Shown piece after piece: positions 34,340 to 45,173 of a stretch of DNA of 64,000 bases (positions are counted from its first letter, which is position 1; the number at the start of each line of letters is the position of its first letter). The notes under the pieces were generated by a model. That model was not told the origin of the DNA. It saw nothing but the letters and a program-made list of their open reading frames with translations, and ran no database searches. Source of the DNA: Oikopleura dioica (Eukaryota > Chordata > Appendicularia > Copelata > Oikopleuridae); NCBI GenBank assembly GCA_907165135.1, contig OU015567.1, positions 13,211,001-13,275,000 of the forward strand, given 5' to 3'. A program made the position numbers and the translations under genes.

Positions 34340-34955
34340 CTATGTCATTTCTTCGTCAGATTCCGGAATGTATCTCGGGCCGGGCAGGTTCTCCCTTCCA
34401 GCGACGCGGGATTTTCGTTCCATTTCTGGAGTGTCGGGAGCGAGCACCTTGGAAATGACGAGCTTTGGCTTGGATCGGGGTGGGCTGGCACGCTTTGTGG
34501 ACCTTGTAGCGTAACTTTTTGGCGCTGCTGCTGGCGCCTCCTAGAATATTCTTTAAGAAAGTTAGTTCGTAACAGATTCTTACATCATCGGAGTCAAAGA
34601 GAGCTTTCACCGCCTTTCGTGCTCTCTTTCGTTTGTTCATCTCTTCTGGCTGCGTTTCTTGAATGACGGATATGTCAGCAAGCGAGTAACGGTTGTTCTC
34701 ATCCGTAGAAGGCTCTTCTGCTTTCTTTGATTCTTTGTCGATTCTTGTCGATTCCAGGCTCTTTGTGACATTGTTGATCGTATCTTCTAGTTTTGCATAT
34801 CGCGATCGGTTCGCGCCAGCTCTGCTTCTAGTACTTTTGATTAGTTTTTACTAATTAGTGATTGATAATTACCGTGCTTGGCCAGGACGCTGATGAGTCA
34901 ACTTTCCATTGTTCGGATCTTTTTTGCTCAAACGAGCAGAAATTCGTTGAACCAT
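34340..34955 (-). CDS. Small basic, probably nuclear protein (unrecognised), downstream gene of an operon
   Basis: ATG at 34955 lies 1 nt after the AG of a T-rich acceptor (34957-34958). The three or so exons give about 190 residues rich in Arg, Lys, Ser and Pro: MVQRISARLSKKDPNNGKL, a helical stretch (YAKLEDTINNVTKSLES), MNKRKRARKAVKALF, a segment with SKPKLVISKV, and the C terminus GPRYIPESDEEMT. The KRKRARK cluster looks like a nuclear localisation signal. I do not recognise a family. The first gene of the pair ends 90 nt upstream. Confidence 0.55.
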
Positions 34956-34956
34956 T

Positions 34957-34958
34957 CT
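34957..34958 (-). promoter_or_regulatory. Probable spliced-leader trans-splice acceptor
   Basis: On the minus strand TTCTTTTTTTTAG directly precedes AATGG of the downstream gene; the upstream gene ends 90 nt earlier (stop at 35048). Confidence 0.6.
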
Positions 34959-35047
34959 AAAAAAAAGAATTGATTAAAATTTTAATTAGAAAAATGCTTG
35001 TTACTACGAAAATAGAAGGTAAGGCAAAAGTTGGTGTTCAGAACGAG

Positions 35048-35366
35048 TTAGGAAAGTTGTTTCGATTTTGCGATTTTTTCTTGCGTTTTTTCGGCGATTA
35101 TTTTGTTCAAAGTTTCGTCAAAGTCCCAATGCTCTGTGAAATCTTCGTCGAAAAGGGATTTATTGGGGATCGACGTCGTCAGGCAATCGAGATCGAATTC
35201 ACCGTCAAACATGATCTTTTAATTAATCAAAAAGAGACGCACTGAAGAATCCAACCTCATCAACAAGCAGCGTCTTCAGTTTTACTGTTTTCTTTTGCAG
35301 CTTGCGTACGGTCGCGTATTTCTCACGTCCTCCGCCAATAGTTGGAATTTTAGCCGCCTTTGACAT
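35048..35366 (-). CDS. Small protein (about 90 residues), unrecognised, first gene of an operon
   Basis: ATG at 35366 opens MSKAAKIPTIGGGREKYATV, followed by a basic stretch (KLQKKTVKLKTLLVDE). A 44-nt GT-AG intron is removed in phase 0, and the second exon (MFDGEFDLDCLT ... KIIAEKTQEKIAKSKQLS) is acidic to mixed. There is no signal peptide or membrane segment. Without splicing the frame would end after SASLFD, giving a 47-residue product; the spliced form looks more protein-like. Family unknown. Confidence 0.5.
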
Positions 35367-35490
35367 TTTACTTCTAATATTTCAATATTTGCATAGTTTC
35401 ACTTCGATTTCAGTTTATTTTTAATTATTGCATGGATCAACAGAAAATGAACTTTCAAAAGAATCAAATGAATTGTGGACAATTGGTAAA

Positions 35491-37158
35491 TTATGAAGAT
35501 GAGCTGTAAGCTCGGCAGAATTCAGCTAGAGTTCTTGTGGGGCGGCCGGTCATGCCCTTGGAAATGTACGACGGATCATCAGCGCCAGGGCAGGTGTCCA
35601 TCACCCCGGCGATATCGAGATGCGCGTATTCGGGGCCATCAGCGGGGACGAAGGATCGGAGGTACGCAGCGGCGTTGCATGCGCCTCCCCATCGAGGACC
35701 TAGATAATTTTTTTTTAATTGCAAACATTTATACTTTACTGAAAGCATTTTAGAAAGCGATATCTTTTGAACTTCAAAGTTTGAAGCATTTCAGCGACAC
35801 AAAAACAAAAATATATTTACCAGTGTTGTTAAGATCAGCAAGCTGCGCTGGACTGATCTTCTTCTTGTGAGAATTGAAGACGGGCATTCGCCAGATTCGG
35901 TCTCCAGTCTCGACACCAGCCGCGGTCAGCTTCGTTGCCAAATCGGTCGACCATGTGAAGCAACCGGCACAGGCCCAGCCAGTTGCGACGCACATGGCTC
36001 CAGTAAGAGTGGCCGAATCGACGATGACATCAGGTTTGATCGTGTCGCAAGCGTAGCAGAGTGTATCGCAAAGAAGAAGTCGACCCTCGGCATCTGGAAT
36101 TATGTAAATCTCTGTCCATCTCTACCGATCAACGTTACCTGTATTGTCAACCTGGATGGTCATTCCATTTCGAGCAGTTACGACATCTCCGGGCTTGTTT
36201 GCAGTGCCAGAAGGCAAGTTCTCTGCAAGGGGCGTCAGCGCAACATACTTGCCGGGAGCTTTGGCCATGGCTAGGGCGTAGATGGTAGAGACGGTGACAG
36301 CGGCGCCACCCATATCAGCTCGCATGGCGTCCATGTTTGCTGATGGTTTGATTGAGATTCCACCGGCGTCGAAGGTGACTCCCTTTCCAACGAGGCAGAT
36401 TGTCTTACCGGAGGGGTTGCTGAAATCGTTGTCGATGAGAAAGTATGAGATAAATACCTTGGACCGTTGTACTCAAGCTTCAACAATTTCGGCTCCTCGG
36501 CGGATCCTTTCGCTACAGACCAGAAAGCTCCCATTCTCTCGGAAAGAATAAAATCCTTTCCATGAGTAGTACATTTGATTCCCAGAGGATTGAGTCGTTC
36601 AGTGACTTTTTCGCAGAATATCGTTGGAGTCATAAGATTCGCCGGAGACTCCATCAAGTAACGGGCAAAGTTCTGCGCCTTGGCAGCTCGAACACCGGTC
36701 ATCCAGTCATCATGGGCGCCATTGATGGGCTCGATGAGCTTCGGCATCTTTGCCAGCTCGGTTTCTTTGTATCGCCACTGAGCGAGGTGGGCTCCTTCAG
36801 CCTGGGCAGTTTCACACCCTGGAAGAAGCTCCATTAGAACTTTATCGACTTTGAGTCCCTTGAGAGCGTTGACAGCGGCTCCAGCGGCAACACGAGCATT
36901 TTCACGTCGCTCGTTGAGCATTTCGATCTCGCAGTAGTCTTTGGCGTTCTTGGCACCAGCTCCAGCAATGAGAATGTTTCGACCCTCGCCGCTGAATGTA
37001 TCGTTCCAGAGAATTCGGGTTTCACCTTTGCCTGGCCAGCCAGCAGAGTTCAGACCTGCGAAGACAGATCCATTGCGAGACTTTGAAAGCTCCTCCAAAA
37101 CGGGAGTGGGTGTTTCGTCGTCGTAGGAGAAGTGAACGTAGACGATTTTTTCGGTCAT
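35491..37158 (-). CDS. LAP3: Cytosolic leucine aminopeptidase (M17)
   Basis: The exon 37158-36470 holds the N-terminal domain; the following exons hold the catalytic domain. [15 protein letters not shown] carries the metal-binding Lys/Asp and the catalytic Lys. [14 protein letters not shown] is split by an intron (near 36135) within the M17 signature [23 protein letters not shown] and [14 protein letters not shown] follow, then [10 protein letters not shown]. The end is [14 protein letters not shown]. Length about 520 residues, as for LAP3. It removes N-terminal Leu and other residues from peptides in the cytosol as a Zn/Mn hexamer. All expected metal ligands that I can locate are present. 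Confidence 0.93.
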
Positions 37159-37265
37159 TCTTAATTATAAGAACGATTTATTTCTTAATTTTCGATAGAT
37201 TAGTTGACTTTGAATCAGAAAATAGTTTCGTTGGTAAAGGAATGTATATAGTACGCAAAATGAAC

Positions 37266-37890
37266 CTAGTGACGCTTGAGTTTCTCCGGTGCAGCGGGCT
37301 TTGCTGTGTCGAGAACGAAAAAGGCGACGTTGATGAAGTGGCAAATAATGCAGGCGAGGCACATTGCTTCGAGTTTTATCATCGCGTACGTGAAATAGAC
37401 AGAGGCACCGATTCCACCGACAGAAAGAGTTCGGGAAAGAGATGCTTGAAGAAAAACTCATATCATATATTTTTTAAAAGGAATTTACCGTCTCCAAGGA
37501 TAGCTACAAAGAGCTGGAGGATGTAGTGCCAGAGACCGTAGACATAATTTGGCTGGATGAAGGGACTGTCGACGGGCAAGACCTGAAAAATCTCTGTTTG
37601 TATCTCGCGATGGTTGATTTTGAAAATGAAGCAATAGATTTTCGGGTTACGTTTGCAGAAAACTCGTAAATATTTACATTCTGAAGGAATCCAAAGCCTA
37701 CGGCGTAATCAGATTTGAGAATCGTCGAGCAGCTGAACTCTTGTTCTGTGAAGAGCAGGTCAACTTTCATGTCGCAACTCGCTTTGTATTCCTTTCTTGC
37801 CGACTCAGCAGCAGTCATGTTTTCATCCACGACTTTCTCATAATACATGAGGCCGATTCCAGCCAAGGAAAGAATAATCTTAGTGAGCAT
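37266..37890 (-). CDS. VKORC1: Vitamin K epoxide reductase (VKORC1/VKORC1L1)
   Basis: The N-terminal hydrophobic helix (MLTKIILSLAGIGLMYYEKVV) is followed by the loop with SCSTILKSDYAVGFGFLQN, matching the family's CSRVFSSRWGRGFG loop. LWHYILQLFVAILGD precedes a final exon with YFTYAMIKLEAMCLACIICHFINV. The CLAC is the active-site CxxC. The end KLKRH resembles an ER-retention tail. ER membrane enzyme that reduces vitamin K epoxide for gamma-carboxylation. The ATG at 37890 was chosen because a T-rich acceptor (AG at 37898-37899) lies 7 nt upstream, excluding the longer open frame to 37920. Confidence 0.88.
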
Positions 37891-37953
37891 CTTTTTTCTG
37901 AACAAAAAGTCGATAAACAAAAGGTTTTTTGAATAGAGTGAGGCAGTGGGGGG

Positions 37954-40900
37954 TTAATTGAACAATTCAACAGGTTTTGGAACTTCTTTGATTTTCAGAT
38001 ACTGTTGGTAGATTCGACCGTTCTCCGTTGTATCCGAGATTATTTTCTCAATTTCGCTGCAAATGCTTTTCGCTTCTCCTTCACACTTTTCTTGTGATGA
38101 GATGGCCCACTTGCGTGACCTTATTAAAGGATTCAAGATCCACTTTATCAAGACTGGATATCCCTAAAAAAAGTAAAATTGGGAAACGAAGAGAAACATT
38201 ACCGCGTAGTATGACTCTGAATCAGATTCAAGCTCAATTAGCAAAAAGAAGGATCCCGTTTTGTGAATAAACTGGAATAGGTTTTGATGCGCAGTCTTCT
38301 GCTTGAAATACGAATCGTAGAAAAACCCGAGCTCTAGAAAATGTTTCAATCACTGTTAATATTCTGATGACGCACCGAAGAAAAGTGAGGAAACAACATC
38401 AACGAGCTCAAGCTTGTTCAGCTTCTCGTGCCAGGATTTCTCTTGATTGCTAACTACCCATCTAATATCAAATTGCTTCACTTGTTTGAACGGCTCTCCA
38501 GACATATCGAAAGGGTCTTCGGGACACGGTATCATATTGAAACCAGCTTTTCTTGCGTTGAACATCATCGTGTGAGCACTTTCGCATATCTTGGCTGGTG
38601 TGGCGGCGAGCCACTGATGCATGAGTGTGAAAGCATCGAAGATTGGATTGTGTCTAGGGCAGTAATAGACTTGATACCACTCGAATCGTTGCTGATTGCT
38701 TGCACAACAGGCGCCTTCGCAGCATTTTTGCACTGTCTTGATATTGCGTCTTGGAATGATCTTTTTGATTGTTTGAGTTTGAGTCTTGCACTCATTCCGT
38801 AATCGACCGAGGATTCGATAGTCGGACATTTCCGGGAACTTGACTTCGATTAATGGGATGCAATTCTCTTCGTCTTCTTCGTCGTCCAGTCCATAATCAT
38901 CAGCTTGGTCGAGCAAGTCGTCATCTTCGTTCAAATTATCATTTATGTGGTAGAAGTAAAATCCAACTCGTATGCAAGATTCATTGTCATCTTTAGCCAA
39001 AATGCGTCTTGTATTCAACAGATGACTGAGCCACTCCTTCGCTTGCGCCTTATCAGCGCATCCCCAGTGGGAGATCAGCCATTGCACAGCATGCATTGAG
39101 AAAAACCCGACTTTCTCTTTCTCTGCTCCTGCTGGCATATTCGGCTTCCAGATTTTGTAAAAAGTTATTGGCGATTCCTCGAGTTTGGCGATTAAGTCGT
39201 CCAAATCTTTTGCATGGCCTGTGTAAGGTCGACCGGCAGGAGTTTCTGGCTTATCTGAATTTCCTTTGAAGCTTTGCACGATCGACTTTGGCGACGATGG
39301 ACGAGCTGAGTTGTCTTGGGATATTTTTCGTCCGGAGGGATGGTGAATAGGAATGGGGTTGTTTCTCTTCGCGTCGACTTCTACGTTGTCGTTGATGACT
39401 TGGGTAAGAAGCTTCATGAAATCATCGTGCGCTGCTCGGATTCTATGAGGTTCAGCCGGCACTTGCCTGTCCATTACAAAAACGAAGCGACACTTCCACG
39501 AGTATCTATCCCATTGAAGCTGATAGTCCTCGAGGTTTTCTTGAATGGGCTTTTCAATAACTTTATCCAAATTCTCAACTTTGAGCAATCCTCTTCCAAA
39601 ACGCGGAAGAAAGTCCATCTCTCTTGGTTCAAAGCGGCTTCTAGCAATGGCAAAAGAAAACTTGTAAATGGAAGATTCGGCAAGAGCCATCGTTTCCCAC
39701 TGGTTGCCGTAACATGTCAGTTTCAATGGACTATCGGCGCCTTAAAAATGATAGATTTGAGAAATTCTAGAGATGTACCTTTTGCAGCTCCATTTCGACT
39801 ATTGAATTCAAAATGATGCACAAATGGGCCCAGAAGAACCACCATCGTTTCCGTTGTTGAATTATCCTTGTCTCGTTTCTTCTGCCCGTCATCATAGCTT
39901 CTTACGATTTGAAACCCTTGCGCGATTCGTTGATTCACGAGCTCATAAAACTTCTCTTTTATCGAGCGGAAGGCGAACTCGGAGCGATTTTCGTTATCCA
40001 ACTGGATCCATTTATACGGATTTGCGTGTTTATAAGCCCCTTTTTGTCGTGTCAAGTCATTCGCATTGAGCTTTTTCGCCGTTGTTAGGGGCAGACAAGC
40101 GGGATAAGTCATGGATTTCCAATCGACGCCGATTCTAGTGTCGAGGCACTCTACATTTGTGGATGGCGGAATGAGTTTGTTCTGGCCGCGAAAATTATCA
40201 TTTTGATCATTCCCTCTTGAGAATCTGCTGGACTCCCCTGCTTGAAAGTCTGTAGCGGAAATAGGAGGGGACTCGACCGTATTCAGAGTTGAAATTGTGG
40301 AATTTTCAATTTGTAAGGATTCTATGATTTGACTTCGGAAGCTCTCGGCCATAACATCGTTCATAATAACGTTCTTGTTTACATAATCTCGATGATGAGG
40401 CTGAATCGCTTGCCCATCGGAGTTGGTCGGAAACAAATCGACCCATTGGTGGTTTGTGTAGGTGACAGGACGGTTTATGGAGGTTCCACTGACGTTGAAA
40501 GGGTTGATGCTGCATGGATTGTTGAAACTAAAACTAGCATTATTCTCTAGAATCACTTCGTTATCATTTAAATAATTTTTATGAGTTCTACAGCTGATGA
40601 CGCAAAACTGGGCAAGCTCGACAAAATTTACTCAGGCAGGCTATTGAAGTTTCTGTTAAATTTCTCCGTATTCTAGGCGATTCACAATGGCACGGGTTTT
40701 GAAATATTTTGCCATGAAAAATGTGCGATTTCTTCTGGTAAACCACTTTTATTGACTCTTTTGCAGTAAAAAACTTAGCTGCTGCTTATATTGCTCACTA
40801 CTGCGAAGAATATCACTCTAATGCTGAATGGCAAACTTGTCAAAAAGAAGTTGTACTAAACTGCCTCTGCAAACCAGAGGACCTGACCATGGTTGTGAAC

Positions 40901-43900
40901 GCGAATATTGTCTGTAAGTTAGCCATGACTGTATCGAAAATAGTTCAACTAAGCAATTTATTGTAGTGGCTTTGCTGTCGCTCCTTTTGATTGTGCTGAA
41001 GTTCGGACACTACGGCGTATTCAAATATGGAAAGTACCGCGAAAGCAAAAGAAATCAACGCGAGCTAATGGAACTTTCACAACTTGGTCTACAAGAATCT
41101 TTTGCAAGCACAATCGACTTGTCTAACCTTGCAAGATAATAAACACAAACCTGTAAGAATCATGTCTGTCGTAGTCTTTGTTTGACGAGTCGCACTGGCT
41201 GATTCGCCGCCGTCGACGCTCTAGAGTTGTTAAAATTTTTAAGTTATCGAAGTTGGGATTTACCCATGGTGCCTTGATAGCCGGTGTTAATTGTGACTGA
41301 CATGGCAGAGCGTGAATTTGTTAGTTGGACGGCGCCTTTTAAACATTGAATGAGTAATCAAGAGAGTTGGGCTACAGTGATTCCCTGTAGCGAAGAGGAT
41401 CGATTATAAATCAAGATCTCAATAATTCAAGTTACCGTAGCTGGAAGAAGTCCAGGAGCGACTGTTACTCCTGCTCACGTCCTGCTCTGGAATAACAAGA
41501 GTGGCAGACATGGCCGAAGAAGCAGTCTTGATATCTCTTGGTCGGGACTTTTCTGGTGATAAAAGGGAGCCAAGGTTGGATCTCGGTTTGAGACGATGAG
41601 GTTGAAAAATGAAATCGTTGGAAACTGACTCATGGCGAATTCGTCTGGTCGAGCGTTTTTGGGAAGTGTATCGCTTTTGAAGGAGTTATGAAAAGATTCT
41701 GTTGAGATATTCTATTCTGATAACTTATGCTGACAAAACCTTCCTTTGGATCCCAAGAGCTCGAATTCTGATCGGCTATCAAAAGAAGATTTTTGTTGAA
41801 GGTACTCTTTGGCGAAGTTTCCTCGCTAATTTGAGAGACTTTTCTATTGATAGAATTGCTTTGTGAGATGCTCTTGTGATACGATTTCGATTCTGGCATG
41901 AAAATAGCGTTATCGTACGCTTCCATTTCTTCTCTCGAAAGACAGAGCATGGGGCTTTTGGGCGAAATATGCGATCTGCTGGAGGAAGAAAGACGAGCTT
42001 CGCGATTTCTTCCCGCTGGCATTGTATGAGCACGAATGATTGAATGCGACGAGGAGCTGTCTTTTTCCTAAAAATAGACTTCAGAAGAAGAAAACTTCAA
42101 AGAGGGGGTAATTATAAATGCATAATTATCAACTTGTATATTTGCGACCTAATTCCTCGTGTACCTGTAGCTTTGAACTACGATTTCACACATATGTACC
42201 CGTTTGATCGCCGCTTGTTCCAATCAGGTGGATCCGAGCAGCTGCGGCGGATCACTTCTGAGAAGTTGCAAGTTACGATGGACAATCAGATAAAAACGGA
42301 TGTGCGCTGTATTGCTCCATCTGCTCTTCAAAGAAAAAATAATGCAACATCTGCTTGCATTAGACTCTAGCGCCAGAGCACTGGGTCATATAAAACCTCA
42401 GACGAATCTCAAGTCATCATTCAAACACAATCACCAACAAACAAACAACTAAAAAAAAAATGAAAATCTCCGGCATCATCCTCGCCTTCACCGAAGCTTC
42501 TTCCCTCTCTTGGATTGGCATCCGATCCTGGACTGGCGATATCTGCGCCTATTCCGGTCTTACTTCTCAGCAAGCAAACCTGTGTCGACGCAACAAATTC
42601 ATCGCCCCTGCAATCAAAAATGCCGCTCAAATTGCCACTTCTGCCTGCTTCGATTCTATGTCTGACACTCTCTGGGGCTGCAATGGTATCAAAACTCTTC
42701 CCAAAGAGCAACCCGAGCTTGAACATCCAACCCAAGAAAGTGCCTATCTCCACGCTCTCGCTACTGGTCATCTCAAGAATTCGTTAGAAAAGTTCTGCAA
42801 AATGGGCTCAGCCGACTGCGAGAAATTCAATGCCGAACAGTTTGCTCTTGAATTCACCGATGTTGCCGCTTTCAAAAAGAAGCACTTCCTCTTCGGACTT
42901 CACAACAACAAAATCGGTCGACACGCCGCTGAGAGCGCCAAAAATGTCGTCTGCAAGTGCCACGGTCCTTCTGGAAGCTGCGCTCAGAAAACCTGCTGGA
43001 AAGCGACTACTAACGAAGCTAAGATGAACAAAATCATCAAAGACAAATACGAATCTGCTGCTCGAATTCACCAACGACAGCTCGAAATTCTCCCCCAAGC
43101 AGTTTTCTCCTCTCTTATCAACGATCGACTCATCTTCGGAAAGAAATCCCCAAATTTTTGTGAAGTCACCCGAGGCCGAGTTTGCGATGCAACAAAATCT
43201 TACGGACCAGGAAGCTGCGACGAGCTCTGCTGCGGACGAGGATCGATTGAGAAGATCTCTATCGAAACTGAAGAAGTCTGCACTATGGAATTCGTCAAAG
43301 TAGATGGTTTCTCGTGGCCAGTCGGAGTTTCCTGCAAAGATATGTTCTACCAGAAAACTACCAACACCTGCCGTTAAAATCTTCCGATGTTGCATCGAAC
43401 TCAAAATTCATTCTCGTTTCTTCACAGTTCATTATCATTTTCTCAAATAAAAACTCAAAATCAAAAACTCACCTGAAAATGAATTCTCGGCACATATTTG
43501 ATATTGGCTAGATCTTCCTCAACAGTAATCGGGCTCTCACGGTAATAATTGAGATTGATAAAATCAGGTCGCTCATATCTGACGATTTGTCCATCAGCAT
43601 CATAAAGTCGAAATAAGGGAACAACATGCAACGGTTGCTCGCCAAGGCAGAGCAAATCCAGTCCTATTCCCAAATCGCGAATCCTGTGCTGCGTCTTTTT
43701 GTAGAGATCCTTTCTGTATTGCATTCGCTGATCTGATTTTTGGTTGAGCCCGAGTACTGGGGAAATTTGCATGTGATGGGTGCAGTCGTAGACTCCTACT
43801 CCAGCGCTTATGACGAGGATCATTTGACCAGTTCGATCGAGAACGCGATCTTTTGATGCCTCTCGAAAATATGGAGAGACATGTTGATTACTTCCACGAA

Positions 43901-45062
43901 ATTCGCTTGTGGGGCAGAGGATAGACGAAATTTAGGACCGTCGTGAATCATTCTTGGCGCTTCGGTCCCGTCTTGGAAGTAGATTTGACTGTCAGCGATC
44001 CAGTTGATCACAACTCCGCGACATTTGGCGACGATTTCAGACACTAAACTTTATTTAGGATGGTGACGATGAATGGAATTACCTTTGGCTTGATTGTCAG
44101 GCCTCAAACTTTCCCCCGCATCAGTCAAAGTCCTGTAGTGATCAATATACACAAATTTATTGTTGAGCTTATGAACATACTTCTTCCATTTGTCAGGAAA
44201 ATTGTCGAGGATATGATTGGCATGGGAATTTTCTAACATATCGATCGGGTAAAGATGCCGAGCATAAAAAACAATATGAACTTCGTGCGCGCATTTTTCT
44301 GCTAGCCATTTCAGAAGAAGCGATTCAAGGAAGCCATCGATTGCGCGTTGGTATTGCTTGTAACCGTATGAGTCGTAGTGCCACATTTCTATTTTCAAAG
44401 CGTTTGGAAAGCACGAGTGGGGAATATTTACCTTCGCTGATTTGGATGAAAAGGTAAAACAGGGCTGAAGCTGATCTGAAAGCGAAACGCGTATCTTTCG
44501 TCACGATTCCTCCCTTTTTAATAGTCTTGCCGGAGCTGTCCACGAGATGCTTGACTGTAAGTGAGAATGAGTTGATTTTCAGTGACTGGTTTTCAACTAG
44601 ACATCTTCCAGTGAGCTCTGTCGTCACAACACGCATGTCGATTCGGGAAATGTAGTAGTCTTTGATGTACATTTCAACGAGACCAATCTTCTTTTCGGCG
44701 ATATCTTTGACGAGATTCACATTGACACACTCATCATCTTTCAAATGTTCCTTGAAAATGTGCTTGTCAACATGTACTTCTCCAAAAGGAACGCTTTTCG
44801 AAGGACAAGGGCAAAGAAGAACAGGAAGTTCTGGTCTAGGATTCTGGGCATGGTCAACGGGAGCGATTTCGACGAGATCCGTCGTGTTGACTTTCTGCAG
44901 CCCATCGTAATCATCTGGGTGGAAGAGAGCGTCCGAGGAGTTAGCCAAAAGATCAAGAAATTAAAGAACACATAATTTTGGCGAACCCTTAACATGACCA
45001 GGCTGACAAGCGACCTTGTCAGTGGCGGTTCGAACCTTGTAGGATCGCGTTTCTCCTGGCAT
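37954..45062 (-). CDS. DEPDC5: DEPDC5, GATOR1 subunit, with two nested antisense genes in introns
   Basis: Exons run from MPGETRSYKVRTATDKV (ATG 45062) to the stop at 37954. Recognised blocks in family order are: DLVEIAPVD; TRFAFRSASALFYLFIQI; the SABA/IML1 part (KYVHKLNNKFVYIDHYRTL, LGIGLDLLCLGEQPLHVVPLF); a Ser-rich linker (EAYDNAIFMPES); INPFNVSG and DGQAIQPHH; GVDWKSMTYPACLPLTT; QRIAQGFQIV; the DEP domain (FFSMHAVQWLISHWG ... CIRVGFYFYHI); and the C-terminal RFEWYQVYYCPRHNPIFDAF, AGFNMIPCPEDPF. GATOR1 is the GAP for RagA/B and restrains mTORC1 when amino acids are low. Two introns are long because they hold plus-strand genes: 43472-42068 (Wnt) and 41150-40534 (small membrane protein). The join SY|SFSFNN at 41151/40533 keeps frame. 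Confidence 0.92.
40677..41139 (+). CDS. Small single-pass membrane protein nested in a DEPDC5 intron (5' end open)
   Basis: Exons 40677-40737, 40767-40913 and 40967-41139 join in frame (127 codons). The first two carry cysteines in a short ectodomain (FCHEKCAISS, YCEEYHSNAEWQTCQKE, LNCLCKP). The third encodes a membrane helix (ALLSLLLIVLKFG) and a charged tail ending TIDLSNLAR. The first intron is only 29 nt (40738-40766), with GT-AG ends. No start codon or signal peptide is fixed; they must lie between 40560 and 40677. The stop is 10 nt short of the DEPDC5 exon on the other strand. No family is recognised. Confidence 0.55.
42388..42396 (+). promoter_or_regulatory. TATA box of the nested Wnt gene
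   Basis: CATATAAAAC lies about 70 nt upstream of the Wnt ATG and is followed by a CA-rich leader (AACACAATCACCAACAAAC). Confidence 0.55.
42460..43377 (+). CDS. Intronless Wnt ligand nested antisense in a DEPDC5 intron
   Basis: A 305-residue single exon. A hydrophobic N terminus is followed by CAYSGLTSQQANLC, SACFDSMSDTLWGCNG, and the palmitoleoylation motif CKCHGPSGSC (lipidated Ser in GSC), then RGRVCDATKSYGPGSCDELCCGRG, which matches the Wnt Cys-rich block. The terminal part (CTMEFVKVDGFSWPVGVSC ... TNTC) is divergent: the usual CxCxFxWCCxVxC array has lost several cysteines. Secreted, lipidated Frizzled ligand by family. The gene lacks introns although most Wnt genes have several, which suggests retroposition or intron loss. 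The ATG follows a leader of adenines. The subfamily cannot be fixed by eye. Confidence 0.9.
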   Translation: MKISGIILAFTEASSLSWIGIRSWTGDICAYSGLTSQQANLCRRNKFIAPAIKNAAQIATSACFDSMSDTLWGCNGIKTLPKEQPELEHPTQESAYLHALATGHLKNSLEKFCKMGSADCEKFNAEQFALEFTDVAAFKKKHFLFGLHNNKIGRHAAESAKNVVCKCHGPSGSCAQKTCWKATTNEAKMNKIIKDKYESAARIHQRQLEILPQAVFSSLINDRLIFGKKSPNFCEVTRGRVCDATKSYGPGSCDELCCGRGSIEKISIETEEVCTMEFVKVDGFSWPVGVSCKDMFYQKTTNTCR

Positions 45063-45173
45063 TTCACATTCTTTTACATTAAATTTAATGCCATACGAAA
45101 ATAAATTGAAGCAAATAGCTCGGATTATGGTTTATTTTTTGTTGTTTGGGCATTATCAGCAGAAAATAAAAAT

